A stretch of 64,000 bases of DNA from Nocardiopsis sp. JB363 (GCF_900143625.1 NZ_FRFF01000097.1:57235-121234), one strand, 5' to 3'. Shown: positions 1-8,350, counted from the first letter of the stretch. Notes: generated by a model not told the origin, from the sequence alone. Numbers and translations: made by a program.

Positions 1-339
1 GGCCCAGTGCAGGGCATCGGAACGGTCGCCGGTGATGAGGTCGGCGGCTTCGCGGCGAAGGCCCCGTGTCTCCTGGCGGATGGTGTCCCGTTCGTGTCGG
101 GCCTCGGAGACGAGCGCGGACTCCCGGGCGGTCTTGGCCCGCGCGTCGGCCAGCTGGTCTTCCAGGGCCTCGATGCGGCGGCGGATTTTCACGTTCTCGT
201 CGTGCTGTTCGGCGAGGCGGACACAGGCGGCGTCGTAGCGGGCAGCCATGGTCGCGGCGTCGGCGCATTCGGTGTTGACCCGGTCGACGGTGGCGTCGAT
301 GAGGGCGATCTCGTCAGGAGTGAGAGCGCGGTCAGCCAC
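1..339 (-). CDS. Coiled-coil protein, partial at window edge
   Basis: The frame starts at a GTG at 339 behind a good GGAG-type ribosome site and runs off the left edge after 113 codons. It is rich in Arg, Glu and Ala with a heptad-like central part (residues about 45-100), so a coiled coil is likely. Its N-terminal half resembles the next gene upstream: both have a CADAA/RADAA stretch followed by MAA(R/K)YDA. The two are probably tandem paralogues. It overlaps the upstream gene by 8 bases, suggesting coupled translation. The function is not recognised. Confidence 0.7.
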   Translation of the reverse strand, partial: MADRALTPDEIALIDATVDRVNTECADAATMAARYDAACVRLAEQHDENVKIRRRIEALEDQLADARAKTARESALVSEARHERDTIRQETRGLRREAADLITGDRSDALHWA

Positions 340-619
340 GGTCGGTCTCCTCTGTGTGGAGCTTGGCCTTCAACTCGGCTATGCGGGCGTCCCGGTCGTG
401 GAGCTGGCCCTCCAGAATCCCGACCTGGCGGCGGAGGATCACGACCTCGCGGTACAGATCTGCGAAGCGCTCGCACACAGCGTCGTATTTCGCGGCCATG
501 ATCGCGGCGTCGGCGCGTTCGGAGCAGACTCGGGCGAGGGTGGGGCCCATGTCGACGATCTGTTCGTCGGTGGCGCCGAGGGCGGCGAGTTTGGCGCCGG
601 TGAGGGTGTGGTCATCCAT
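332..619 (-). CDS. Small coiled-coil protein, paralogue of its neighbour
   Basis: This frame encodes 95 residues from an ATG at 619 with GAGGAG upstream. The C-terminal half is a charged amphipathic helix (residues about 45-90) ending in EETDRG. The same EETDRG end and the same downstream start region recur in the gene ending at 12774. It overlaps both neighbours by 8 bases and so is part of a tight operon. No known domain is recognised; a structural or adaptor role is only a guess. Confidence 0.7.
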   Translation of the reverse strand: MDDHTLTGAKLAALGATDEQIVDMGPTLARVCSERADAAIMAAKYDAVCERFADLYREVVILRRQVGILEGQLHDRDARIAELKAKLHTEETDRG

Positions 620-863
620 CGGTACAAGCCTCCTCGGCGGGGTCGTCCGGGGCCGGGGCAGACTCGATCTCGTGGGTGTCGTAATGGGCGGATAGGCCCG
701 TGGGGTCGTCGTCGAGGAGGACGCCGTACCCGTCCAAGAATCCAGGTCGGCGGGGGTAGTGCTCGGTGACGGTGCCCAGGGACCCGGCGGGGGTCTCGTC
801 GTCGGTAGGGAGGGTGCGGACGCGATCGCCGGGCCGGAACGCCGGGGTGGTGGGGTCGCCCAT
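612..863 (-). CDS. Small beta-barrel-like protein (DUF4314-like)
   Basis: It encodes 83 residues from an ATG at 863 behind GAAAGG. The core has the pattern RPGDRVR...SLGTV...YGVLLDDD, a short SH3/KOW-like beta-barrel pattern. It is similar in outline to the DUF4314-like protein encoded at 10198-10599. An acidic C-terminal tail follows. It is first in the left-end operon, after a strong hairpin at 1032-1060. The function is unknown. Confidence 0.65.
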   Translation of the reverse strand: MGDPTTPAFRPGDRVRTLPTDDETPAGSLGTVTEHYPRRPGFLDGYGVLLDDDPTGLSAHYDTHEIESAPAPDDPAEEACTDG

Positions 864-1031
864 CTCGGTGTGCCTTTCAGAACGGGAAGCTGTTGGGGGG
901 TCGGAGACTGGTTCTCGGTGGTGGGTGTGGTCGAGGTGGTGTCGAGGTGGGCGCCCAGGGGTTGGCAGCATCGGTTGGCGGTGTTCCACTTCTTGGCGGT
1001 CGATCCGGGGATCGGGCAACGCCGGGCGAAG

Positions 1032-1060
1032 GGCCCCGGTAGCGCAGTGCTACCGGGGCC
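1032..1060 (-). terminator. Perfect 12-bp stem-loop
   Basis: Arms 1032-1043 and 1049-1060 pair perfectly around a 5-base loop. It lies between the minus-strand gene ending at 1234 and the next one starting at 863. No T-run follows, so termination is inferred from shape and position. Confidence 0.6.
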
Positions 1061-1233
1061 GGGGTCGAGGTTCACAATGATCGATGACACAACACGATCC
1101 GTTACGGATCGGTGATACGACCGTTGACCTCGGCGGTCTCATCGAGGACTTAGTCGAGTTGGTACTGCCCTGGCCGATGGTCGGCCACAGGCACAGAATC
1201 GTTGGCGGGATTCAGGGCCCCCTTGTCGATGGG
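1061..1233. other. Intergenic region with a short inverted repeat
   Basis: No gene is supported between 864 and 1233. An inverted repeat with 7-bp arms and a one-base centre, GATCCGTTACGGATC, lies at 1096-1110 and could be an operator for the left-end operon. Confidence 0.4.
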
Positions 1234-1911
1234 TCAGTCGTCGGCGACGGCGTTGACCGGTGAATGCACCCACTGGACTCGTTTGAGACCGTGGGGATCC
1301 GGCCCGGTCGGCACGTCGTCCGGGATCTGGCCGGGCTCGAGGACGGGGGTCCAGTCAGCACCGGTCTTCTGCCAGGTGTGCTCGCCAGAGGCGTAGAGGC
1401 CGTCGGGCAGCTCGGACAGGGCCGTGGGCCGACCGGGTGCCTCGGTGAGGGCAACGCGCGAGGCGATCTCCATCAGGCGTTCGTACTCGTCGGTGATGTT
1501 CTCGGCGAGCTTGAGAGCAGCGGGCAGGCCGGACAGCTCGTAGCGGTCGGCGAAGAAGTACTTGCTGTCCTCGCTGATAGCCAACCAGGTGCCGGAGGTG
1601 CCCAGCGCGGTCATGATGTTGACACCATCGATGCTTCTTTCGCCGTCGCAGACGAACTCGAACTCGAGGGCACCCGTCCGGCCCTGGGCGCGGTCGTGGT
1701 GGGCGCGCAGGCGCTCGGCGACGGCGCGCGCCTCCGAAGGATCGTTGCCGGTGAAGGCCTCGAACTCGTTGAGCATGTTTTGGGCGCTCGTCGCCGACTC
1801 ATACGGGTCGTTGGCGGGGTCGAGCAGGATTGTCAGCAGGGTCAGCTGCTCGGCCCCGAGCCCGAGCTCGGAGATGATGCGATGGACGAGTTCGGAATCG
1901 GCATCAGCCAT
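1234..1911 (-). CDS. Hypothetical acidic protein
   Basis: It encodes 225 residues from an ATG at 1911 with AGGAG nine bases upstream. The N-terminal part is helical and acidic; the middle contains an alternating hydrophobic pattern that fits a mixed alpha/beta fold. No catalytic motif, signal peptide or membrane segment is visible. Codon use is typical of the window. The function is not recognised. Confidence 0.75.
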   Translation of the reverse strand: MADADSELVHRIISELGLGAEQLTLLTILLDPANDPYESATSAQNMLNEFEAFTGNDPSEARAVAERLRAHHDRAQGRTGALEFEFVCDGERSIDGVNIMTALGTSGTWLAISEDSKYFFADRYELSGLPAALKLAENITDEYERLMEIASRVALTEAPGRPTALSELPDGLYASGEHTWQKTGADWTPVLEPGQIPDDVPTGPDPHGLKRVQWVHSPVNAVADD

Positions 1912-1991
1912 GTCATATCTCCTGTTCGGTCCTGGTGAGGTGGTGGAGGTGGCTCCCGGGCACTGCCCCCAGGCGCGACGGTGGCCGGGAG

Positions 1992-2249
1992 TCAGCGGTC
2001 TTGCGTGGGCTGGGTGTAAGGCGGGGTGTTGGCACCCTTCGCCTGGCTGGGCCAGTGGGTGAGAGGTGCGTTGGTGTTGTCGTGCCAGCATTCGCACTGG
2101 CTGGTGATGAGGTCGATGTCGATGCGACAGCGACCGCACCAGGGCAGATCCTGGATCGAGGTGTCCATCCACCGCCTTTCGAGGCTGGCCCTCATCCGGT
2201 GCGCGATCAGGGAAAGCATCAGGTCACGGGGGGTGGCGAAAGTGCTCAC
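1992..2249 (-). CDS. Small Cys-rich protein, possible zinc ribbon
   Basis: It encodes 85 residues from a GTG at 2249 with a weak AGAAAGAG site. Residues 38-54 contain CGRC followed by a CEC pair, which could bind one zinc. It precedes the 225-residue gene by 80 bases. The C-terminal 20 residues look disordered. The function is unknown and the start is uncertain. Confidence 0.5.
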   Translation of the reverse strand: MSTFATPRDLMLSLIAHRMRASLERRWMDTSIQDLPWCGRCRIDIDLITSQCECWHDNTNAPLTHWPSQAKGANTPPYTQPTQDR

Positions 2250-2282
2250 ATCGACTCTTTCTTGTGCAGATTGTGCATTTAT

Positions 2283-2453
2283 TCACGGCACAGGCCCGCC
2301 CCGGGAATCCTGGACTACTCCTCGCCGGGCTCGGCCAGCTCTTGCAGGCGACCTGTAGCGACGCTGCTCAGACAGCGCACGGGCAGCGATGAACTTGCCC
2401 CAGTAGCGCTCACGGCCCTGGCGGGCGCGCTCGTACTTCGCCTCCAACTCCAC
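2283..2453 (-). CDS. Possible short basic helical protein
   Basis: A 56-codon frame from a GTG at 2453 has a helical, Arg/Glu-rich first half (VELEAKYERARQGRERYWGK) and a low-complexity second half. There is no clear ribosome site. It may be a remnant rather than a working gene. Confidence 0.3.
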   Translation of the reverse strand: MELEAKYERARQGRERYWGKFIAARALSEQRRYRSPARAGRARRGVVQDSRGGPVP

Positions 2454-2558
2454 GTTCTTGGCCGTGGCGCGTGTTGGTTTGGGGTGGGGCGCGCCCCATC
2501 GGAGGTCGAGAATTCGCCCGAGGGGCCGGTAGGCACGCCGGGCGGCGGCGAAGTCGGT

Positions 2559-2728
2559 TTACACCGAGGAAGCGCTCACTTCCCGAATAGCGCCGGTGGC
2601 GGGGTAGGAGATCCAGCAGATCAGCGTGCGGTCTCTGCTCTCCTCAACGACGTGGGCCTTGCGGGGGGTGCGCCGGGGAAGTCGCCGGGCAGGTAGCGAA
2701 CTTCGGGGTGTCGACGTACTTCGAGCAC
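2559..2728 (-). pseudogene. Small gene shifted in a G6 run
   Basis: The frame opens with a GTG at 2728 (GAAAGG upstream) and reads VLEVRRHPEVRYLPGDFPGA. It then continues convincingly only in another frame as KAHVVEESRDRTLICWISYP and ends at 2559. The switch falls at the G6 run at 2663-2668 (C6 on the coding strand). It is either one small intact gene with an assembly indel or a decayed gene. Confidence 0.45.
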
Positions 2729-2827
2729 ATGGGATCGACCTTTCGTCAGAGAGCGAACCGCATCAGACAAAACCGCAACCAATGTCGGGGCGCGACGGTG
2801 GACGCGCCCCGACACCGGGGGAAGCGG

Positions 2828-3076
2828 TCAACGACCGTGGATACGGTCGTAGAGGTCGGCCAGACGCCCAATGTCGCGGGCGTCGTCGGCACCGATGACA
2901 GCGCAGGCCTCGGTCAAGGCTTTGACGCGCTCCATCGCGCTGGTCAATCCCGCCCCCCACCGGGTGGGGTCGGTGTACGGCCAGACCTCACCTTGCTCAG
3001 TGAGGATCTCCACGACGACGCCCCACTCCTTGAGGGCCATCTCGATCAGGGCGGCGCGCTCGGCCTTGGTACTCAC
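2828..3076 (-). CDS. Small helical hypothetical protein
   Basis: It encodes 82 residues from a GTG at 3076 with GGAG six bases upstream. It is mostly helical, with no Cys pairs and no membrane segment. It stands alone between two damaged reading frames. The function is not recognised. Confidence 0.65.
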   Translation of the reverse strand: MSTKAERAALIEMALKEWGVVVEILTEQGEVWPYTDPTRWGAGLTSAMERVKALTEACAVIGADDARDIGRLADLYDRIHGR

Positions 3077-3079
3077 AAG

Positions 3080-3635
3080 AATCTCCGTTCGAATGCCGGG
3101 GTCTTAGGACTGGGCGGGTCGTGACGAAGTCGGCGTTGTACTCGTTGAGGGTGAATCCGTCGCAGTCGTGCGCGGGGCGGGCTCGAAGGGCGCGATGGTT
3201 GATGGAAGGGCTCTGTTCGGGGACCAGCACGACGCGGATGTCGTGTCCGCTGCCGATGGCAGGAGATCGCGCTGACCCGGCCTGCGATGGGCCTGTGGGA
3301 ACCAACGCGGGCGATGGACCATTCATTGACCGTGACGTTGGCCTTCTCTGCGGCTTAACGTGCCTGTGCGGTGGTGAGCATCGCTCGCACACCCGTGTCG
3401 GAGATCGCCAGATCGTGGGGCGCATGGGCCGGTCCTGGTCGCCGCACACCTGGGTGGCCAGCCCGGCGCTGCGTAGACTGCGCAGGGTGTTGGGGTGACT
3501 TACTTCCAGGCGTGCGGTGCTTACTTCCAGGCGTGCGGTGGCATCGGCACTGGCCAGTGTGGCGAGCTGGGGGCGCTGAGAGGGGGCATCGTGGTCTATT
3601 CGTGTGAGGTCGGGGACGGTCTGACCCCGGAATTT
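3080..3635 (-). pseudogene. Decayed continuation of the gene at 3636-4055
   Basis: The frame of the upstream gene stays open past its TAG at 3636 and reads sensibly as KFRGQTVPDLTRIDHDAPSQ and ATARLEVS...HPNTLRSLRSAGLA, resembling HEAT-like or leucine-rich-variant repeats. It then shifts at a G4 run (3417-3420) into HDLAISDTGVRAMLTTAQAR and meets a TAA. A second coding-looking piece (VNEWSIARVGSHRPIAGRV, then SGHDIRVVLVPEQ) follows in two frames down to about 3080. At least two shifts and two stops are needed to join them. Confidence 0.4.
3499..3540. repeat. Perfect 21-bp tandem duplication
   Basis: Positions 3499-3519 and 3520-3540 are identical. The unit is seven codons long, so it doubles the residues TARLEVS without changing the frame of the decayed gene around it. 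Confidence 0.9.
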
Positions 3636-4055
3636 CTAACGTAGATTTTGCTTCTGTTCAGGCGAGGGATGCGCGTGTCCAAGGCCCTCGGTGGCCAGTG
3701 AATCGCCCAGGGCGTGGATGTTGTAGTGGCCGGTGAGTTTCGGGCTCAGCATGCGGATCGGGCAGTCGTCGCGGCGAAACCGGTGGACGTGGTTGTCGCT
3801 GAGGTCCGCCTGCGAATTGACCTCGCTGTGCTCGTAGCAGGCGTGCTCGGAGATGATGTGGACGATCTCCCATTCCTCGTGGCCGCTGTCACCCCAGGGG
3901 TCGCCGAGGATGAGCACGTCGCCCACGCCCATCACTCGCCGAGGGAGGTCGAGGGGGCGCTGCTTCGGCGCGGAGGGCTCGGGCATCCGCGGACCGAATC
4001 CGGCCTCGATGAACTCGTAGACGCAGCTGCACACCACGGCTTCGGTGTCGCACAT
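3636..4055 (-). CDS. Hypothetical protein with beta-sheet core
   Basis: It encodes 139 residues from an ATG at 4055 behind AGAGGA, ending at a TAG. The central part (MGVGDVLILGDPWGDSGHEE) looks like a small beta-barrel and is followed by a His/Asp-rich segment. The frame remains open and coding-like beyond the TAG, so the true protein may be longer. The function is unknown. Confidence 0.65.
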   Translation of the reverse strand: MCDTEAVVCSCVYEFIEAGFGPRMPEPSAPKQRPLDLPRRVMGVGDVLILGDPWGDSGHEEWEIVHIISEHACYEHSEVNSQADLSDNHVHRFRRDDCPIRMLSPKLTGHYNIHALGDSLATEGLGHAHPSPEQKQNLR

Positions 4056-4138
4056 GGGATCCTCTTTGGCTCGGTTTCGCGGGCGGCGTTTCTGCTTCGC
4101 CCGCTTTGCAGTGTTTCTTCTGTCGTGGGGTCGGTGTT

Positions 4139-4637
4139 CTAGGCGCAGAACCGGCAGCGCGGGTTGGACTCCACCGCGCACATGCCGCAGGGGCCGACCA
4201 GCTTCCAGCGTTGGTCGGCGTGCTAGGCCTGCCCCAGGGACAGCAGGCCGAGCTCGATCTCGGCCGCGTCCTGGAGGAGATCAGCCAGCTCATCGGTGTG
4301 CTCGATCACGTCCTCGACGTAGGTCCGCTTGCCGTAGGCGGCGATCACGCCCCGGGCTCCCACCGCCATGTGCAGGTGATTGTGGGCGCCCAGGACATAA
4401 GTCCGCGCGATCAACTTGGCCGCCAGGGCGCGGTCCACCTGCGGGCCAGCACAGCTCCTCCAGGATCTGCTCCAGGGCCCGCAACGGGGTGGTGGCGGAG
4501 ACCGGGTGCGCGGTGATGGCCTCGTGTGTGGTGGCGTTGGTCCACACGTGCGCGATGCGGTCGGCGGCCGCGCCCACGCGCAGCACGCGCGAGGCGGCGA
4601 TCTGGCTGTCGCGGAGATAGACGGTGTAGTCAGGCAC
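4139..4637 (-). pseudogene. Helical protein with C-terminal Cys motif, interrupted
   Basis: The gene starts at a GTG at 4637 behind AAGGAGA and reads MPDYTVYLRDSQIAAS to about 4445. It continues in another frame (RALAAKLIARTYVLGAHNHL) to a TAG at 4223, then in the same frame as HADQRWKLVGPCGMCAVESN to a TAG at 4139. The last part has CxxC...CxxC spacing typical of a zinc ribbon. I read this as one gene with a frameshift and an in-frame TAG. Two overlapping genes, the second starting with a GTG at 4438, is the alternative. Confidence 0.5.
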
Positions 4638-4738
4638 GGTGTTCTCCTTCGTGACCTGCAGGCGAAGGCAAGCGCGACGGTGGGGGATCGGTGATCGCGG
4701 TGGTCCTCGATCGAGTTACGGGGGGCCGGCTGGGCCGA

Positions 4739-4972
4739 TCAGGACGAGATCCAGCCAAGAACCTCGTCGAGAGTGGCGTCGTAGTCCACCTCGACCGCCT
4801 CGGCGAGCCCGTCGTCCGGATGCTCGAGGTAGTGGGTCGCTGCGTTGACCAGGAGGTTGAGCGCGTCGATCGTGCCTACATCGGGCAGGCGCGCGGCATC
4901 GGTGATGTCCTCGACAGCTCGGTTGAGGGCTGCGGAGATCTGGTGGTGGGTGTACGCAGTGGGCTCGGGCAT
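4739..4972 (-). CDS. Small helical hypothetical protein
   Basis: It encodes 77 residues from an ATG at 4972 with AAGGAG upstream. It is all-helical and acidic with no recognised motif. It begins two bases after the stop of the 30-codon gene upstream, so the two are probably co-translated. Confidence 0.7.
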   Translation of the reverse strand: MPEPTAYTHHQISAALNRAVEDITDAARLPDVGTIDALNLLVNAATHYLEHPDDGLAEAVEVDYDATLDEVLGWISS

Positions 4973-4973
4973 G

Positions 4974-5066
4974 TCAGTTCTCCTTGTCGGCGAGAGACGA
5001 GCGGAGGGAGGCGTCGAAGCGGTCCCGCAACTCGTGGGTCTGGCCATCAACGACGGCGGTGATCAT
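4974..5066 (-). CDS. 30-residue peptide, translationally coupled
   Basis: A 30-codon frame (MITAVVDGQTHELRDRFDAS...) starts at 5066 in an ATGA overlap with the stop of the upstream gene at 5063. Codon choice is typical of the window and it ends just before the next gene. The exact overlap makes a real gene likely. The function is unknown. Confidence 0.6.
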   Translation of the reverse strand: MITAVVDGQTHELRDRFDASLRSSLADKEN

Positions 5067-5461
5067 GACGGGGTGTCGGGGTCACCGATGTGCTCAAGGG
5101 CATGACCCAGTGCCTCGGAGTCCTCGAACTCGCGGCGGGGAGCGTTGGTCCCCGAGTCGTCGTCCTGCGGGTCGAGCTCTGTGCGCAGCGCATCGACGAG
5201 ATCAGGGTTGACGGTCGGACGCAAGACGACGACTCGGGTGTCCTCGATGGGTAACGGCAGGACGGCAACGAGGTCGTGGGAACGCTCGTCGTCGTTGATC
5301 ATGGTCGTCGAGGCGATGACGTACGTTCCGCCATCGGTGACGTAGGCCTCGGTGGCGTAGTCGAGCTTGCCGGTGATTCGATCCCCTGCAGCGTTAACGA
5401 TGTGGGTAAATCTCTGAGCTCCGCTCGTTCCGATGAATTGTGAGTCGTCTCCGTTGGTCAT
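5063..5461 (-). CDS. Hypothetical beta-rich protein
   Basis: It encodes 132 residues from an ATG at 5461 with GAAGGAAG upstream. It starts in an ATGA overlap with the HNH nuclease gene and ends in another ATGA overlap with the 30-codon gene. The middle (TGKLDYATEAYVTDGGTYVI) predicts a small beta domain and the C-terminus is acidic. No family is recognised. Confidence 0.75.
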   Translation of the reverse strand: MTNGDDSQFIGTSGAQRFTHIVNAAGDRITGKLDYATEAYVTDGGTYVIASTTMINDDERSHDLVAVLPLPIEDTRVVVLRPTVNPDLVDALRTELDPQDDDSGTNAPRREFEDSEALGHALEHIGDPDTPS

Positions 5462-5832
5462 GAGTACTTCCTTCTTCGCTGGCGCAGTCGCCACTGGTAG
5501 AGGGGCGACGGCATGTGGTTCGACTTGCGGGCGTTGTGCCGCTGGCAGAGAGCGGCCCCGTTGAGGAGCGCGGTCGCTCCTCCCCTGCTCCACGGGACGA
5601 TGTGGTCGGCTTGGAGCCCGGTCGTCGCCCGGCAGCGCAGCCATAGGGGGTGTTTGTGCTCGCAGCGCCAGCGGGCTCGGGCGAGGAGGGTCCTCTTCTG
5701 TTCCCAGGTGAACAGGCGCTGGGGGTCGCGCCACCTGCGACGCCGACCGATCGCGTGGGCGATGACGGCGAGCGGGACGAAGATGAGAAGGATCGCCGTG
5801 AGGACGATGAGCGAGTCGGGGCTTGATGCCAC
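5458..5832 (-). CDS. Membrane-anchored HNH endonuclease
   Basis: It encodes 124 residues from a GTG at 5832 with AGGAG eight bases upstream. Residues about 8-28 form one hydrophobic segment (LIVLTAILLIFVPLAVIAHA) followed by RRRR, which predicts an N-in anchor. The rest is an HNH domain: Cys and His in RWRCEHKHPLW, the core ADHIVPWSRGG, then an N and LCQRHN. HNH enzymes cut DNA; a membrane tether is unusual and might act on incoming DNA. Its first 60 bases are partly duplicated at the decayed locus near 8.7 kb. Confidence 0.8.
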   Translation of the reverse strand: MASSPDSLIVLTAILLIFVPLAVIAHAIGRRRRWRDPQRLFTWEQKRTLLARARWRCEHKHPLWLRCRATTGLQADHIVPWSRGGATALLNGAALCQRHNARKSNHMPSPLYQWRLRQRRRKYS

Positions 5833-6147
5833 GGGCGGCTCCTGGGATCGAGGCGGGCGCCCGTCAAATCGCGGTCAACCGGCGCGCGCTCGGTGACGTG
5901 GTCACCGGTTCTCTCCGGCAGGGTGGGGCTTGCAGTGAGCCCCAGGGCTGCTTCGACTTGACCTCCAGCAGGTCCCGAACGAACTGCGCGATGAGGACAA
6001 CCCTCGGGTGTTATGCCATGACCACCACTCCACCCACTCCGCACGGGCTCAGCCGCGCGGGTGATGGGCGGAGGTCCGTCAGCGAGGCCAGGTCTGAGAT
6101 GCCCCGACCAACGAGAAGATCTACTCGTGGACGGGGTCAATGGTCCA
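5833..6147. other. Gap without a supported gene
   Basis: A coding-looking minus-strand stretch (HPRVVLIAQFVRDLLEVKSK) lies near 5.99-5.88 kb but sits behind a TAA and has no start codon. I can only call it a possible remnant. Confidence 0.35.
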
Positions 6148-6393
6148 TCAGGACCAGTAGTCGTTCGCGTCCAGCTCCATCTGACGCCGAACCGAGCGCC
6201 CGTACATCTCAGCCGTCTCCACGACTTCGGGCTTGGCTCCGCCGAGCGAGTGCCAGCGAATCTTCGCCCCGGGCACTTCCTCGGGCACGGCTTCGGAGAT
6301 GGCCACCGCGATCAGCGTCTTCAGCTCCTCGGTCTGCCAGCGGTCAGCGGAGGCATCGACGGTGAACACCACCCGGATGCGCTTGGGCTTCAC
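6148..6393 (-). CDS. Small hypothetical protein
   Basis: It encodes 81 residues. I chose the GTG at 6393 because it overlaps the upstream stop as GTGA and has AGGAAG five bases away. A beta strand (RIRVVFTVDA) is followed by a long helix, a ferredoxin-like order. The function is unknown. Confidence 0.65.
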   Translation of the reverse strand: MKPKRIRVVFTVDASADRWQTEELKTLIAVAISEAVPEEVPGAKIRWHSLGGAKPEVVETAEMYGRSVRRQMELDANDYWS

Positions 6394-6692
6394 GTGTTCT
6401 TCCTGCCCATCTGCCACAGGTGGTAGTTCTCCAGGGCGTTATCCCGCTCGCGGTGAGAGTCGTAAGCGCCGAGGATGACGTCCCCCTCGACGTACCGGGC
6501 GTACCCGTAGACGTCGGCCTGCGGGTCGTCGCAGGCCGCCACGATCACGTAGGGCCAGTCGCCCATCTCCTCCCCCTGCCAGTTGGGGATAACCTTCCAG
6601 TCGTCGGACAGCTTGCCCATCCAGTCGTAGCCGTCGTCGCAGTACCAGACGTTCGGCAGGCCGGGCAGTCGATCGTTGTCGATCTTCACCAT
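6390..6692 (-). CDS. Hypothetical protein, paralogue of 7474-7905
   Basis: It encodes 100 residues from an ATG at 6692 behind GAGGAG. The pattern WM..L...WK..P.W...GDWP.VIV..D...VY..A.Y..GD is shared with the gene at 7474-7905, so the two are diverged copies within one operon. It is aromatic-rich and probably soluble. No known domain is recognised. Confidence 0.75.
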   Translation of the reverse strand: MVKIDNDRLPGLPNVWYCDDGYDWMGKLSDDWKVIPNWQGEEMGDWPYVIVAACDDPQADVYGYARYVEGDVILGAYDSHRERDNALENYHLWQMGRKNT

Positions 6693-6755
6693 GCTGTGGT
6701 GCTCCTCAAGGGGAGGCCCCGACCGCGCGCACGGCGCGACCGGGGCCGGTCGGTA

Positions 6756-6971
6756 TCAGAGTCGGGTGTGGATGGCGCGGACCCGGTACAGACACGCCAC
6801 CGCCAGAGCGGCGGTCTCGTCGTCCAGCTGGACGGCCAGTTCGCGGTCGGCCATCAGGGAATCGGCCACGGTCGCGAGGTAGGACAGGGGGACGGTGATC
6901 TCGATGTCCCCGACCTCGCCGGTCAGTCCTAGGGTCACGGTGCCGTCCACTCCGATGAGGACCTTGGACAC
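6756..6971 (-). CDS. Small alpha/beta hypothetical protein
   Basis: It encodes 71 residues from a GTG at 6971, eight bases behind GAAGG and 11 bases after the upstream stop. Strand-rich N-terminal half (GTVTLGLTGEVGDIEITVPL), helical C-terminal half. The function is unknown. Confidence 0.7.
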   Translation of the reverse strand: MSKVLIGVDGTVTLGLTGEVGDIEITVPLSYLATVADSLMADRELAVQLDDETAALAVACLYRVRAIHTRL

Positions 6972-6982
6972 CGCCGTGGCCT

Positions 6983-7477
6983 TCACTTGACGGTCCGCTC
7001 GGGCTCGCCGGGCTCGGCGAGGAAGAACCCGGTGTAGAAGCCTTCGAGCTCCTTCTGCGCCGCCCGGTAAAACTCCTGGCTTTCCCCAGGGAAGGACTTG
7101 CGGACCTCCATCATGGCCCTGTGGAGCAGGCGTGCCACGTCTCGGTTGACCACGTGGCGCTTGCAGGGCAGGCAGGCCGACCAGCGGCCGTTGTCGTTCG
7201 CCTGGTAACCGTTGGCACCCTCGCCCGCGACCACCGTGAAGCGCTTGGTCGTGCGGATGGTCCACCCCCAGTTGGGCGCCGAGCAGAAGTCGCAGCGACA
7301 CGCCACGTCGGCCGTGTCGGCCGGGGCGGGGACCGGATCGTGGTCCGCGCTGGACCCGTGCGCCCACACCCACGTGCGCTCGCCGTCCGGAGCCGTGAAC
7401 TCGATGGTGTTGATGAGGTCGCCGCAGACGGAGCACGCCGTCACCAGCCCGGACGTGGAGTTCTCGGTGCCGCTCAC
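6983..7477 (-). CDS. Multi-Cys protein, likely zinc binding
   Basis: It encodes 164 residues, starting at a GTG at 7477 in a GTGA overlap. Cysteine pairs occur as CSVCGD (about residue 15), CRCDFC (about 60) and CLPCKRH (about 100), enough for two zinc sites. The C-terminal third is a long charged helix. CxxC plus CxxCKRH spacing is common in small DNA-associated proteins, but no family can be named. Confidence 0.7.
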   Translation of the reverse strand: MSGTENSTSGLVTACSVCGDLINTIEFTAPDGERTWVWAHGSSADHDPVPAPADTADVACRCDFCSAPNWGWTIRTTKRFTVVAGEGANGYQANDNGRWSACLPCKRHVVNRDVARLLHRAMMEVRKSFPGESQEFYRAAQKELEGFYTGFFLAEPGEPERTVK

Positions 7478-7905
7478 TGGTTCTCTTCCTTCGGCTCGGA
7501 AAGCTGGTCCTTCTCGGCGAGGTAGCGGTCCCAGATGGAGAGGTCCGTATGCTGGGTCAGCAGAGGCTTGCCCTCGGGGGGCAGGTCGAACGGCCCTTCG
7601 CTGGTGAGCCTCCGGTGCTCGGCCGCGATCTCGTCGGTCGCGGCGTTGCGCTCGGCCCGGTCGGTGAACACCCGGCAGGTGATGTCGCCTTTGATGTAGG
7701 TGGCCACTGCGTAAACGCCGTTCCGCTGGTCGTTGAGGTGGACGACGATGACCAGCGGCCAATCACCGAGGGCTCGCATGCCGCGTCCCCAGGCGGGGAC
7801 GGGCTTCCAGCCGAAGCGCAGGTTCTGCATCCACTCGTGTCCGTCACCGAAGACGGTCGGAGGCAGTACAGGGACGTGCAGGTGTGCAGGGGTCAGCTCA
7901 GACAC
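7474..7905 (-). CDS. Hypothetical protein, paralogue of 6390-6692
   Basis: It encodes 143 residues from a GTG at 7905, four bases behind GGAGGAG. It shares the WM..L..GWK..PAW...LGDWPLVIV core with the 100-residue protein downstream and adds about 50 residues at the C-terminus. It overlaps the upstream gene by 8 bases and the downstream gene by 4. The function is unknown. Confidence 0.75.
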   Translation of the reverse strand: MSELTPAHLHVPVLPPTVFGDGHEWMQNLRFGWKPVPAWGRGMRALGDWPLVIVVHLNDQRNGVYAVATYIKGDITCRVFTDRAERNAATDEIAAEHRRLTSEGPFDLPPEGKPLLTQHTDLSIWDRYLAEKDQLSEPKEENQ

Positions 7906-8350
7906 GGCGCTCCTCCAGTTCCACACCGGGGACGACCCCGTGAGCGGGGGTGGGGGTCCACTCCAGGTCGCGCCTCACCATCAGTCGCGGGGTCGCGCCA
8001 GTGCTGACATCGCCGACCTGGAGGACGGGGTCGGCGGTCGCGGGGATGACCAGGCGCTCCAGGTCGGTGAGGCAGAAGGAGTCCCACAGCGCCGCAGCGT
8101 CGGGAGTGGGACGCCAGTATCCGTAGGCCATCCACTTCTGCGTGTCGCGGTCCTGCCAGACCTCGGCCACCCACCAGTCGGTGAGGAGCGCCGAGTAGTG
8201 CAGGTGGATGACGGTCTCGGCTTGGGTCAGCTCCTCCTGATCGAACTTGCCGGGGATGTCGGCGAGGTTCGCCGGGAGGAAGTCATGCTCCCGCTCATCG
8301 TGCTGCGTCTGGACCGAAGTGGTTTCGCACAGCGGGTTGTTCTCGTACAT
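7898..8350 (-). CDS. DUF2958-like protein
   Basis: It encodes 150 residues from an ATG at 8350. The middle (HYSALLTDWWVAEVWQDRDT) and the end (LVIPATADPVLQ, then VRRDLEWTP) follow the order seen in DUF2958 proteins of mobile elements: a WYV-like strand, a leading D/E-rich strand and a final ERDLxW. DUF2958 proteins are common on plasmids but have no known activity. It is first in a coupled operon running to 6148. Confidence 0.6.
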   Translation of the reverse strand: MYENNPLCETTSVQTQHDEREHDFLPANLADIPGKFDQEELTQAETVIHLHYSALLTDWWVAEVWQDRDTQKWMAYGYWRPTPDAAALWDSFCLTDLERLVIPATADPVLQVGDVSTGATPRLMVRRDLEWTPTPAHGVVPGVELEERRV

